Below are positions 17,817 to 26,373 of a DNA stretch of 64,000 bases, one piece after another. The position numbers were made by a program, and so were the translations under genes. How positions within the stretch are numbered: position 1 is the stretch's first letter; each line of letters opens with the position of its first letter. The stretch is from Micromonospora radicis. GTDB lineage: Bacteria; Actinomycetota; Actinomycetes; Mycobacteriales; Micromonosporaceae. A model generated the notes under the pieces. The model worked only from the letters and a program-made list of their open reading frames with translations, searched no databases and was not told the origin of the DNA. The DNA is taken from contig NZ_QXEC01000001.1 of the NCBI RefSeq assembly GCF_003583405.1, positions 62,001 through 126,000 on the forward strand. The letters are read 5' to 3'.

Positions 17817-19322
17817 TCAGCGGATGTAGAGGAACCACTCGCCGAGGAAGCCGTCGCAGAAGAACTCGTAGTAGTCGCTGGTGGCGACCCGCGCGTCGCC
17901 GTCGGCCCGGCAGTCCTGCTCGAAGGTGAACGGACCGATGAAGTCGAACTCCGGTGCCGCCTGCAGGTGGTTGGCCGCCGCGTGGTCCGCCACCGCCGTA
18001 CCCGTCGCCAGGCCCTGGTCGGCGTCGAACTGGTAGTGCACGCCCAGGTAGATCCGGCTGCGGGCGTCCTCCGTGGCGGCCGCGCTGAAGCTGGTGAAGG
18101 TACGCGTCACGCCGACCGCGTGCGGGTCCTCGGTGGTCGCCGTGAAGGTCATCGCGTCGGTGCCGAAGTAGTTGCGCATCGCGCCCGCCCAGGCCGCCCC
18201 GAAGGTCGCGTGACCGGAGATGTACGCCGGGAACGCGGGGGAGAAGTTGTTGCCGTCCCGGTCGGCGGAGAGCGGCTTCCAGTTCGGATCCGCCGTGGTG
18301 GCGGAGTTGCCGTCGGTGCCGGCGAGTTGGATCGCGGTCTCCGGGCGCCACAGGTCGACCGGCGTGCGGTACTTGGCGTCCCACGCGGCGATGCCGGCGT
18401 CCGCCATGCTGATCGCCACGAGAGCGAAGAGCCGCGCGTTGCGGGTCTGGTCGAGTTGCTGCTGGCGGGCCACGATCTGGGTGTGCGCGAAGTGCTGGCC
18501 CGGCGGCTTGTACGTGCCGTCCAGGTCGTTGGCCCAGAACCAGGCGATCTCGGTCTGCTCCGCGGTACGGGTCGAGCTGTCCTCCCGACCCAGCTCCTTC
18601 ACCTCGTTGACCTGCGCGGCGTACAGCGGGCTGGCGAGCAGCGCCGCCGTACTGGCGAACCCGCCGGGCAGCGGCGGGCGGACCTGTGCGCCGGAGGTCA
18701 GCGCGAACGGGGTGACCAGCCCCCAGTTCGGCGTCGCGGCCGGGCCGGATCCGGTCGGCCGCCAGTCGCCGGGGGCGGTGCCGTGGACGTACGCGGTGTT
18801 GTTCGTCGACCCGTCGCCGGCCCGCGCGTCGATCATCGCCCGGGCCGCCGCCGTCCCGGCCCGAGCCGACTCCACCTCGTTCGCGGCCTGACTGCGACCC
18901 TGCTGCGCGCCGGCCAGGTCGGCGTCGAAGTCCAGCTGCGGGAACGTCGACCGCAGCACGGTGACGGCCGCGTAGTCGATCGCCGTCTCGAGCACCGGGT
19001 CGAGATCTTCCCGCATCTCGACCTGCACCAGGTAGGGCTCGGCGTTGCAGCCGATGCCCTGGAGCTTGGCGTTCCAGGCGCACCCGACGGAGTTGGCCGC
19101 GTCGTAGATCGCGCCGTGCATCATCGCGCCCGCCCGGGCCAGTGGTCCGGGCGCGCCGCCCACCTGCCGATAGCTGCGCAGCAGCACGTCGTTCCAGAAC
19201 AGTACGTGGTCGGCGGGCGGCGCGGCCGCCGCGGGCGGTGGCGCGACGAAGACCGCGGCGACGGCCGAAACGGCCGCGATGAGCAGACCGCCGAGGGCCC
19301 GCCTGGAACGATTGTGCTGCAA
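17817..19322 (-). CDS. Secreted vanadium-dependent haloperoxidase-family protein (PAP2 superfamily)
   Basis: 501 aa with an N-terminal signal peptide (LGGLLIAAVSAVAAVFVAPPPAAAAP). The vanadate/phosphate pocket of the PAP2/VHPO superfamily is present: KYRTPVDLWRPETAI, then ISGHATFGAAW (SGH), then RSRIYLGVHYQFDADQG (RxxxGxHxxxD). Family members oxidise halides with peroxide or act as phosphatases; which applies cannot be told from sequence. The start codon is TTG 19322, with GGAGG 5 nt upstream. The gene is divergent from a SARP regulator, and the region between them carries a SARP-like direct repeat and an inverted repeat covering the ribosome site. Confidence 0.85.
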   Translation of the reverse strand: MQHNRSRRALGGLLIAAVSAVAAVFVAPPPAAAAPPADHVLFWNDVLLRSYRQVGGAPGPLARAGAMMHGAIYDAANSVGCAWNAKLQGIGCNAEPYLVQVEMREDLDPVLETAIDYAAVTVLRSTFPQLDFDADLAGAQQGRSQAANEVESARAGTAAARAMIDARAGDGSTNNTAYVHGTAPGDWRPTGSGPAATPNWGLVTPFALTSGAQVRPPLPGGFASTAALLASPLYAAQVNEVKELGREDSSTRTAEQTEIAWFWANDLDGTYKPPGQHFAHTQIVARQQQLDQTRNARLFALVAISMADAGIAAWDAKYRTPVDLWRPETAIQLAGTDGNSATTADPNWKPLSADRDGNNFSPAFPAYISGHATFGAAWAGAMRNYFGTDAMTFTATTEDPHAVGVTRTFTSFSAAATEDARSRIYLGVHYQFDADQGLATGTAVADHAAANHLQAAPEFDFIGPFTFEQDCRADGDARVATSDYYEFFCDGFLGEWFLYIR

Positions 19323-19326
19323 CTCA

Positions 19327-19365
19327 ACCTCCGACGAGTTTGTGGTGGCGGTGATCGTCGGAGGT
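19327..19365 (-). promoter_or_regulatory. Inverted repeat covering the haloperoxidase ribosome site
   Basis: An 11-bp perfect inverted repeat (19327-19337 and 19355-19365, 17-nt loop). In the leftward RNA the downstream arm contains the GGAGG ribosome site and the upstream arm contains its complement CCTCC, so a transcript starting upstream could hide the site. If transcription starts just after the -10 at 19372-19367, only part of the upstream arm is transcribed and the repeat is more likely a DNA operator. Confidence 0.55.
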
Positions 19366-19366
19366 G

Positions 19367-19398
19367 TGGCTACAGGTTCCCTATCGGTTCGCTATCGG
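19367..19398 (-). promoter_or_regulatory. SARP-like box and -10 element for the haloperoxidase gene
   Basis: On the minus strand CCGATAG (19398-19392), 4 bp, CCGATAG (19387-19381), 8 bp, TAGCCA (19372-19367). Heptamer direct repeats with an 11-bp period, the last one 8 bp before the -10 hexamer, is the known layout of SARP/AfsR-family binding sites. The flanking bases extend the match to TTCnCTATCGG on the other strand. The SARP gene itself starts 250 bp away. Confidence 0.65.
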
Positions 19399-19648
19399 TG
19401 TGTGGAACGGCCGTGCCGGCTCGCGTTCAGGCCAATGGTCTAATCGGACTAGTTCCCGCTATATCGCCATGATCGACCCCGTCGTGTCGATGCCGAACAG
19501 CCGACTGTGATGTACGACACAGCACGGAGATCAATGCCTGTCTGGCCTGGTCAGCTGAACAAACATTAAGATGCTGACATTTACTGATGGGGTGAGCCGA
19601 GATTCCACCACTCCTTCGGAGTCTTGCGTTGTTTACGGGGAGGAATCG

Positions 19649-20608
19649 ATGGAATCATGGGTGGCGCGTGATCTGACGGCGAATGTAGGACCAGCCCGAC
19701 CGGATGTCGCCAGCCCGAATTCATCAGTGCTGTTCCGGCTTCTCGGGCCATTCGAGATATCCATGCCCGGCGCCCCGATTCCGATTCCCAGCGGACGCGC
19801 CCGGGCCCTGCTGGCACTGCTGCTGCTCAACGCCAACACGGTGGTGAGCACCGAGCGGATCGTCGACGGGATGTGGGGCGAACGACCACCCGCCACCGTA
19901 CGCACCCAGGTGCACGTCCGGGTGTCCGCACTGCGACGCTTCCTCGCCGGCATCGACGACGCGACGATCCACACCCACCCGGCCGGCTACCGGCTGACGA
20001 TCGACCCCGGCCGGATCGACCTCGCCACCTTCCTGCTCCTGGCCCGCAAGGGCGGCCAGGCGCTGGCCGACAACCGTCCGCACGAGGCCGCCCGCGCCCT
20101 GCACCACGCCCTCGGCCTCTGGCAGGGCGACGCACTGGGCGGGATCAATGCCCCCTTCGTCACCGCGGCCGTGGTCCAGCTCGAAGAGCGGTGGCTGATC
20201 GCGCTGGCCAACCGGATCGACGCCGACCTCGCCCTCGGCCGCCACCAGGAACTCGTCCCCGAACTCCGCGCCCTGCTGCTCCACCGGCCAATGCTGGAGA
20301 TCGCCCGGGCGCAGCTCATCACCGCGCTGCACCGAGCCGGTCGACGGGCCGACGCCCTCGTCGTCTACCGGGAGGGAACGCGGCTGCTCCGCGACGAACT
20401 CGGCGTCGACCCCGGCCACGCCCTCACCCAGGCGTACCGGCAGCTGATCGCACCGACCCATCCGACGACCCGGCGCGGCGACCGAAGCCTCGCCCCGCCG
20501 GGCTGGTCCGTCCGCCGCCCGCGACCCGACCGCCCCGCCAGCACCCGCGCCGTCACCCAGCCGAAACCCACCTGGTGGCGAGTCAACTGCGCCACCAGCG
20601 AGGAGTAG
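19649..20608 (+). CDS. SARP-type transcriptional regulator (winged helix plus BTAD)
   Basis: 319 aa. An OmpR-like winged helix occupies about 28-110 (FRLLGPFEISMPG; GRARALLALLLLNANTVVSTERIVDGMWGE; VHVRVSALRRFL) and a bacterial transcriptional activation domain about 115-275 (DLATFLLLARKG; ALGLWQGDALGG; RAQLITALHRAGRRADALVVYREGTRLLRDELGVDPG). A basic Pro-rich tail of about 45 aa follows. Small SARPs activate secondary-metabolite genes. ATG 19649 is chosen because GGGGAGGA lies just before it. No biosynthetic cluster is visible here; the only obvious nearby target is the divergent haloperoxidase. Confidence 0.88.
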   Translation: MESWVARDLTANVGPARPDVASPNSSVLFRLLGPFEISMPGAPIPIPSGRARALLALLLLNANTVVSTERIVDGMWGERPPATVRTQVHVRVSALRRFLAGIDDATIHTHPAGYRLTIDPGRIDLATFLLLARKGGQALADNRPHEAARALHHALGLWQGDALGGINAPFVTAAVVQLEERWLIALANRIDADLALGRHQELVPELRALLLHRPMLEIARAQLITALHRAGRRADALVVYREGTRLLRDELGVDPGHALTQAYRQLIAPTHPTTRRGDRSLAPPGWSVRRPRPDRPASTRAVTQPKPTWWRVNCATSEE

Positions 20609-20643
20609 CGGCGGCCTTGCCCCCGGCTGGCAGGGTGATCGTC

Positions 20644-21201
20644 ATGGGGAGCATCGTCGCGCAGTTGCCCGCCCTCATCGGCGTACTGGTCGGCACCGTC
20701 GGCACCATCGTCGCCACCACGCTCGCCGACCGCGCCCGATGGCGGCGACGCCAGACCGTGCGTTGGGACGAGCGGCGACTCGACGCGTACGCCGAGTTCG
20801 CCCGCGTCCTCAAGGAGGTGCACACCATCGCCAGCCGGCTCATCGGCGGCTACCTCGACCCCGACCAGGAACTCGCCGCGCTGACCGAGGCCAGCTTCCG
20901 GCACACCATCGCCTGGGAGAACGTCCTGCTGCTCGGGGACGCCCCGACGGTGGCCGCGGCCCGGCACTGGCGGGACACCGTGTGGGAGGTCGAACGCCTC
21001 GCCCGCCAGCGCGCCACCGGGAGCGGACCGCGCGCCACCGACGACCTGCCCGGCCTGCTGCACCGCGCCAACGAGGCCCGCGACCAGTTCTACGCCGCGG
21101 CGCGCGCCGGGCTCGAGGTCGGCGGCGGATCGGTCGCCCAGGCCACGCTGCTGATGCCCCGGCTCGACCGGACCCGCACCGCCCCACCGGCTCCGCGCTG
21201 A
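20644..21201 (+). CDS. Hypothetical protein with N-terminal membrane anchor
   Basis: 185 aa. One N-terminal membrane segment (LPALIGVLVGTVGTIVATTLA) is followed by a helical, charged cytoplasmic domain (RWRRRQTVRWDERRLDAYAEFARVLKEV and further helices) of a type common in actinomycetes as small uncharacterised proteins. ATG 20644 is taken as the start; a GTG three codons upstream is possible. The last codons and the stop fall inside a 19-bp tandem repeat, so the C-terminus may vary with repeat number. Confidence 0.65.
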   Translation: MGSIVAQLPALIGVLVGTVGTIVATTLADRARWRRRQTVRWDERRLDAYAEFARVLKEVHTIASRLIGGYLDPDQELAALTEASFRHTIAWENVLLLGDAPTVAAARHWRDTVWEVERLARQRATGSGPRATDDLPGLLHRANEARDQFYAAARAGLEVGGGSVAQATLLMPRLDRTRTAPPAPR

Positions 21202-21323
21202 CCCGCCGGCTCCGCGCTGACCCGCCGGCTCCGCGCTGACCCACCGGCTCCGCACTGACCCGCCGGCTCCGCGCTGACCCGCCGGCTCCGCGCTGACCCG
21301 CCGGCTCCGCGCTGACCCACCGG
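21182..21323. repeat. 19-bp tandem repeat (minisatellite)
   Basis: Six full units and two partial ones of GACCCGCCGGCTCCGCGCT, with G-to-A variants in the unit at 21238-21256 and in the terminal partial unit at 21314-21323. The array begins within the last codons of the preceding gene and each unit carries a TGA. Because 19 is not a multiple of 3, unit gain or loss would not extend that ORF past its stop. It also fills the space between two converging genes. Confidence 0.9.
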
Positions 21324-21361
21324 CGGTGGTGCGGACCCGACGCCGTTCACCCAGGCGCCGC

Positions 21362-22090
21362 TCAGGCGTGGTGGGCGGGCTGGTCGAGGATCGCGCCGAA
21401 CCGCTCCTCGGCCAGGTCGAGCTGGTCGAGGATGTGCCGGCGTACCGGCGCCGACAGGGGAGTGTCGGCCCGGGTGACCAGATCCCGGAACACCGGCACC
21501 AGCGGCCGGTACTTGCGGGCCGACGACTCCACCTTCGGCCCCACCGAGTGGATGACGCCGACGCCGTTGTCGGTGAAGTCGGAAACCTTGATGACCCGCG
21601 CCCACGGCTCCCGGTCCAGGCTGGCGGCCACGTGCTCGCGGTACTGCTCGTTGCGGTCGCGCCCGGGATCCCAGGCCGGATTGGTGACCGCCGCGACCAG
21701 CCGCGCCACCCGGGCACCGAACCGGTCGGCGAGCACCGCCAACGCCGCCGCGCCCGGGTCGCCCACGAACCCGGCACCGGCCAGTTCCGCCGGGTGATCC
21801 TCGACCGAGTCGTGCAGCAGACCGGCGACGATCACGTCGACGTCGCGTACCTGGTAGTGGTGCATCATCCGGATCGCCACCCGGAGCAGATGGTTGAGGT
21901 ACGGCTCCCGGGACCGCCGGTCGTCCCGGTGCAGTACGGCGGCCAGCGCCAACGCCTCGTCGAGCCGCCGCCGCGCCTCGGCGTCGAACGCGGCGATCTC
22001 CAACCGGAACCGCTCCCGCAGTCCGGCCTCGCCGTACATCTCGGTGATCGCGTGCATCGGCATGGTGGCCAGGTACGGCGGCATCTCCAC
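21362..22090 (-). CDS. HD-domain protein
   Basis: 242 aa. It has the HD metal-dependent phosphohydrolase pattern: the first His in YLNHLLRVAIRM (about residue 86), then VAGLLHDSVEDHP with the HD pair, then the downstream VIKVSDFTDN. This resembles the hydrolase half of RelA/SpoT-like proteins or other HD hydrolases acting on nucleotides. No synthetase domain is present. GTG 22090 is preferred, with AAGGA 4 nt upstream; ATG 22084 is the alternative. It is divergent from the pglW-like remnant. Confidence 0.75.
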   Translation of the reverse strand: MEMPPYLATMPMHAITEMYGEAGLRERFRLEIAAFDAEARRRLDEALALAAVLHRDDRRSREPYLNHLLRVAIRMMHHYQVRDVDVIVAGLLHDSVEDHPAELAGAGFVGDPGAAALAVLADRFGARVARLVAAVTNPAWDPGRDRNEQYREHVAASLDREPWARVIKVSDFTDNGVGVIHSVGPKVESSARKYRPLVPVFRDLVTRADTPLSAPVRRHILDQLDLAEERFGAILDQPAHHA

Positions 22091-22183
22091 CCGTTCCTTA
22101 TACCCGACGCCCGCCCTGAATCCCCGCACCAGCGGTGCGCAGTCGGGCCGACCTGCCGTCGACCGAGCACCCCGGTCGGCACC

Positions 22184-24202
22184 GAGCACCCGGAGATCGA
22201 GACCGAGGAGCCGGATGAGAGAGCCGCCGAGAAGGCCCGCGAGGAGGCCGCCGGCAAGGCCACCCGCGCCACCGCCCTGGAGGCTGCCGGGCTCACCCCC
22301 CGGGCGGTCTCCGCCGCCCACCGGGTGGACGCCACCACCGTTGGCGAGCTGCTGGCCCTCGGCAACAACACGTTCGCCACGCGGCCCGGCCTCGGCGCGA
22401 AGACCCGCAAGGAGCTGCAGCGGCGGGTCAAGGAGTGGCGTACCCGGCTGGGGGAGCGGGAGACCGTGCCCACCTCGGTGGCCGCCCGCAAGGCAGCCAC
22501 CGTCGAGGTCACCGGCGAGACCACCGCGCCGGGCGGCGCCACCGACCTGGTACGCGTCGGCCTCGACGCGATCGCCACGCTGCTCGTGCCCGGCAACAAC
22601 GGCCGCAACGCCGCCGAGGTGGAGGCCACCCGGCTGCTGCTGAACCTGCCGGACGCCACCGGCACGCTACCCGCGCTGCAGCTCTGGCCGCAGCAGCCAC
22701 AGGTCGCCACCGCAGTCGGGGTCAGCGCCGGACGGATCGCGCAGATCCTCGGCAGGCAGCGCAAGCGGTGGCACGACCTGCCGGTGGTGGGTAGCGTGCG
22801 TACCCAGCTCATCGAGCTGCTGCGCGACGGCGGGCGGGTGATGGGGGTGGCCGAGCTGGCGGCGGCCCTGCTCGTCAGCCGGGGCTCGGTGCGTACCGGC
22901 GACGAACTGCGGCTCGCGGTGGCGGTCGCCGCCGTGCGGGCGGCGGTCGAGATCGACGCCCTGGAGGACGAGCCACGGCTGCTGCTGCGCCGACATGGCC
23001 GAGCCGACATCGACGGCAAGCCGCACCCGCAGGGTGACCGTCTGCTCGTGGCGCTCGAAGCGGGTGAGGACGACGCTCCGGACACTCCGGCCGCACCGGC
23101 CCTGCTCGACTACGCCGACGTGCTCGGCAAGGCTGCCGACAAGCTCGCCGCCAGCGAGGTGTTGCCCAGTGCGGCGACGGTGCTGCGTACCCTCGCGGCG
23201 GTGGCCGCGCCCGGCGGCGCGGCCGACGCGATCGACGACCGGCGACGGGTACTGCTCGCCGCGGTGGCTTCGGAGCGGGCCGCCGCGACCGCTCGGCTGG
23301 AGCTGTACCCGCGCAATCTCGACCCGGTCCGCGCGCTGCGGCTGGCCCAGGCCGGCGTGGTGCCCCCGGCGACCAGCCCGGAGGGGCACCGGGGCCTCAC
23401 CCCGGAGCAGGTCGTCCAGCGGGTGACCGCCCGCTTCCCCGAACTGGCGGCGCCGCTGCCGCCGCACCCGAAGCTCGACCGGCTGCTCGCCGAGGCCGGC
23501 TTCGAGCTGCGCTGGAACCGTGACCGCTACGTCCCGCCGCCACCGCGTGCCGGCTCGTCGTCGATGTCGATCGTCCAACGTCGCCCCTCCGCCACGAACG
23601 CACCGAACCGCTGGGCCGCCGAGTCGCCGGAGCTGGCGGAGGCGATGCGGGCCGAGGAGCGGCTGACCGGCGCCAGGTCCGCCGGTGGGTTCCGCGCGTT
23701 GACGGTACGCCTCAACCGGTACGCGTTGGCCCGCCAGGAACTGGCCCGACGCTTCGACGCCCGACCGGTCAACGTGGCGGCGGTGTTCCTGCGTGAGCTA
23801 CGTGGACTGGTCGACGCCCGGCCGAAGCCCACCTGGGAGACGGTGCTGGGCGCGGACGTCGCCGAGGCGGGCTCCCGCAGCGCCATCAAGCTCGGCGAGT
23901 ACGTCGAGCAGGCATGGCATCTGGCGGTGCCGTCGCTGCACGCGGAGTTGCGCGCCGACGCCGGGCCGGTGCTGCTGCACGACGCGGCAGTGCTGGCGCG
24001 CTACCGGGCGATGGAGCGGCTCCACGAGTTGGCGGACGCGGCCCGCGGCGGGGCGGGGGAGCTGTGGCTGCTCTGCCCGATGGAGGACCCGGGCACGCTG
24101 CCCAAGCTGGACGGCGCGGTGGTCCCGGTGGGCGACAACGAATGGATCGCCCTCCCCGACGCCTGGGCCGTCAACGCCCACCGCAGCTCCATCCCCGCCT
24201 GA
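22184..24202 (+). pseudogene. 3' remnant of a pglW-like gene (Pgl/BREX type 2 phage defence)
   Basis: About 670 codons read as the C-terminal half of a PglW-type protein: a helix-hairpin-helix-like start (LEAAGLTPRAVSAAHRVDATTVGELLALG), GLGAKTRKELQRRVKEW, VEATRLLLNLPDATG, VGVSAGRIAQILGRQRKRW, RRHGRADI, PAAPALLDYADVLGKAADKLA and LYPRNLDPVRALRLAQAGV. Full PglW has an N-terminal kinase region that is absent here. No start codon with a ribosome site occurs before GTG 22325, so the 5' half appears deleted. No pglX, pglY or pglZ is in the window. The frame stays open to the stop, so the loss may be recent or a truncated product may be retained. The PglW match is from memory of the family. Confidence 0.65.
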
Positions 24203-24434
24203 CATCCCCCCTTTCCACGGCGGCGCCCGATCGTGGCGATGCCTTTGAATGTGGCGCGTGGCTGTCCGACACGCCGACGCGGAGGCAGCTGCACCGCCAC
24301 GTTGAGGCCCACGAGATGCACGCGCCGTAGCAGATCACGACGGGCGGTGGCGCTTGTCCACAGCGGATGCCTCGTCCACAGGTTTGGAGCTTCGCCGTTG
24401 CGGGACTTCGGCGTTGGGCGGCACGGTCGGTGGC

Positions 24435-25388
24435 GTGGATACGGTGTTGGCGGAACTGGTGGAGCGCGGCCACGGGCTGGTGACCCGTTCCGTGGCCGAG
24501 CAGGTCGTACCGGAGTGGATCCTGCAACGGGCGTGCACCAACGGCGACCTGGTGCGGGTGCTCCCCGAGGTGTTCGCGGCAGCTCGTCTCCTTGACGAAC
24601 AGTGCAAACGCACCGCCAGCCCGCCGCTCAGCCGCCTCGACCCGGCCCTCGGTCGCCGGGCGGTCGCCGCCTGGCTACGCGGGCGCGGCGCGCTCAGCCA
24701 TCTCACTGCCCTCGACGTGTGGGGGCTGCGCCGACAACTGCCCGGGGACCTGTTGCACGTGAGCACGCCAGTCGCTGGCGGCCTACGAAACTGGCCCGGA
24801 GTCCGGGTCCATCGACGCCGCCACCTCACCCTCGCCCCACCGTCGGTGCTGACGCGACAAGGGCTGCCGGTGACCACCATCGAGCGTGCGCTCGTCGACT
24901 CCTGGCCGATGCTGCCCCCGAGCGAGCAACGGACGCCGATGATCAGGGCGGTCAACAACCGGCTGACCACGCCCGGGCGGTTGCAAGGGACGCTCGACCA
25001 CACGAGGCGGCTGGCTGGCCGAGTGGCGCTCCGCACGCTGCTGAACCGGCTCGCCGACGGCTGTCGCAGCCCGCTGGAGATCTGGGGACACGAGCGGGTC
25101 TTCACCGGCCCGGGAATGCCGGCGTTCCAGCGGCAGGTGCAGATCCGCCTCGGCCGGCGCAACGTCTACCTCGACCTGTACGCCGAACCGGAACGCGTCA
25201 ACATCGAACTCGACGGTGCCAGCACCCACGGCGACCCACGCCAGCGCGAGATCGACCTGCGCCGCGACGCACACCTGGCCGCCCTCGGCATCCTGGTCGT
25301 CCGTTTCGCCCACCGTCGGCTCGTGCGCGAGCCGGAGGCGGTACGCCGGGAGACCCTCGCCATCCTGGCCAGCCGGCGGCCACCATGA
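24435..25388 (+). CDS. AbiEi-like N-terminus plus DUF559 (Vsr-like nuclease fold) protein
   Basis: 317 aa. The N-terminal part (LAELVERGHGLVTRSVAEQ; GALSHLTALDVWGL; VRVHRRRHLT; GLPVTTIERALVDSWP) matches AbiEi-type antitoxin or regulator proteins. The C-terminal part (residues about 225-315: RNVYLDLYAEPERVNIELDGASTH, REIDLRRDAHLAALGILVVRF) is a DUF559 domain of the restriction-endonuclease fold, with candidate metal ligands in IELDG and nearby. Such genes are common and lone in actinomycetes; a defence role is proposed but unproven. GTG 24435 (VDTVLAELVERG) is the homology-supported start. Confidence 0.75.
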   Translation: MDTVLAELVERGHGLVTRSVAEQVVPEWILQRACTNGDLVRVLPEVFAAARLLDEQCKRTASPPLSRLDPALGRRAVAAWLRGRGALSHLTALDVWGLRRQLPGDLLHVSTPVAGGLRNWPGVRVHRRRHLTLAPPSVLTRQGLPVTTIERALVDSWPMLPPSEQRTPMIRAVNNRLTTPGRLQGTLDHTRRLAGRVALRTLLNRLADGCRSPLEIWGHERVFTGPGMPAFQRQVQIRLGRRNVYLDLYAEPERVNIELDGASTHGDPRQREIDLRRDAHLAALGILVVRFAHRRLVREPEAVRRETLAILASRRPP

Positions 25389-25462
25389 TCCCCAGAAGCA
25401 CACCTGGCTCCACCCGTGGGCTGTGGCGCCGGGCCGCCGAGTGCGAGCGGGACTGGGGCGAC

Positions 25463-25783
25463 TCACCTCGGCGCCGTACCTGCACGGGACGGTCGTGCCG
25501 ACGCTCCGCGCGGCCCACCAGGTCCATCTCGCCGGCTGACCTGGCGAGGGGGAGCGGGCACCGAGGCGGGACGCAGCCCGGCGAGTTGGACGTAGATCTC
25601 GCGTTTGGTGGTGGCGTTGCCGCGCCGGTCGATGACGTACCCGGTCAGCCAGATCCAGCCGTCGTACGCCTGTCGGTCGCTGGTCGAGACGACGCGCAGG
25701 GTCAGCGCCCGGTCCCCGGCGAACTGCACCGAGGCGCGACCGTCGATCCGGAGCAGGTCGCCGGGGACCGGGCGCGCGGTCAC
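25463..25783 (-). CDS. Hypothetical protein, translationally coupled to DivIVA-domain gene
   Basis: 106 aa. A short beta-rich core (LLRIDGRASVQFAGDRALTLRVV; YDGWIWLTGYVIDRRGNATTKREIYVQLAGLR) is followed by a basic Pro/Ser-rich tail. GTG 25783 overlaps the TGA of the upstream DivIVA-domain gene by four bases (GTGA), which argues for co-translation. There are no membrane segments. I do not recognise the family; its constant partner here is the small DivIVA-domain protein. Confidence 0.6.
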   Translation of the reverse strand: MTARPVPGDLLRIDGRASVQFAGDRALTLRVVSTSDRQAYDGWIWLTGYVIDRRGNATTKREIYVQLAGLRPASVPAPPRQVSRRDGPGGPRGASARPSRAGTAPR

Positions 25784-26058
25784 CAGCGGGCCTGGTTCGG
25801 TGGTCGGCAGTGCCGGGCGTGCATGGACTGCCAGTCGCGCAGGGCCCGCTTGAGCCGGTCGTTCTCCTGGGCGAGCTTGCGGAACTGCTGGTGCAGGTCG
25901 GCCAGCTCGTCGGCGACCGTGGCCTGGAACTCGCGTACCTGATCGGGGTCGGCCCCACGGCGGCGCGGGGCGAACGTGTGGTTGCGTACCTCGTGTGGGG
26001 TCAACCGGGTCGGGCGGCCGGTCCCGTAGGGCTGGCCACCTCGATACACCTGGGCCAC
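25780..26058 (-). CDS. Small DivIVA-domain protein
   Basis: 92 aa. The DivIVA N-terminal motif LTPHEVRNHTFAPRRRGADPDQVREF is followed by a coiled coil (TVADELADLHQQFRKLAQENDRLKRALRDW). DivIVA-type proteins scaffold polar growth in actinomycetes, but this one is far shorter than true DivIVA/Wag31 and begins with a Gly/Tyr segment (MAQVYRGGQPYGTG). The start is GTG 26058, with GAGGAAGGA upstream. It is the first gene of a two-gene operon driven by a promoter whose spacer is a palindrome, divergent from a GntR regulator. Confidence 0.8.
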   Translation of the reverse strand: MAQVYRGGQPYGTGRPTRLTPHEVRNHTFAPRRRGADPDQVREFQATVADELADLHQQFRKLAQENDRLKRALRDWQSMHARHCRPPNQARW

Positions 26059-26286
26059 GACGGTCCTTCCTCAAGGGCTCTCTGGAGCGCGGAGGGTCGG
26101 TGCGGTGGTGCGTGGAAGGGCGGGCCGTGCGTGGCCGGCGTCCGCACGGCCCGCCCGCTCGGCCGCCGCAGCCCAGTTCGGCGGTACGACGACAGAGCAG
26201 CTCACTGGGTCGGGACGGGCACACACACCCGCCCCGACCAGGGGGATGAGCCGAACTCGTTGCCACGCGAGAAGCGGCTCCGCACC

Positions 26287-26315
26287 AACATAACTAGACA
26301 TGTCAGGTGAGTCAA
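26287..26315 (-). promoter_or_regulatory. Promoter with built-in palindromic operator for the DivIVA operon
   Basis: On the minus strand TTGACT (26315-26310), a 17-bp spacer, then TATGTT (26292-26287), close to the vegetative consensus. The spacer contains the interrupted palindrome ACnnGACATGTCnnGT at 26293-26308. The divergent gntR gene begins 66 bp away. A repressor bound there would block the promoter. Confidence 0.7.
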
Positions 26316-26373
26316 CGTTGCTTGTTCGGCGCGTCGCGGTGTGATCGAATCGGATTGCCACGCGAGGAGTGCC

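Noticed and set aside
21182..21323. CRISPR-like repeat array
   Set aside because: The 19-bp units are directly adjacent with no spacers between them and there are no cas genes, so it is a tandem repeat.
21326..24202. A single 958-codon protein across this range
   Set aside because: The first 850 bp are antisense to the HD gene and read as low-complexity Arg/Pro/His sequence. Protein-like character begins only near 22184.
24354..24380. Two DnaA-box-like sequences (TTGTCCACA at 24354-24362 and TCGTCCACA at 24372-24380)
   Set aside because: Only two boxes, no AT-rich unwinding region and no replication genes nearby. They precede the AbiEi/DUF559 gene and are not enough for an origin.
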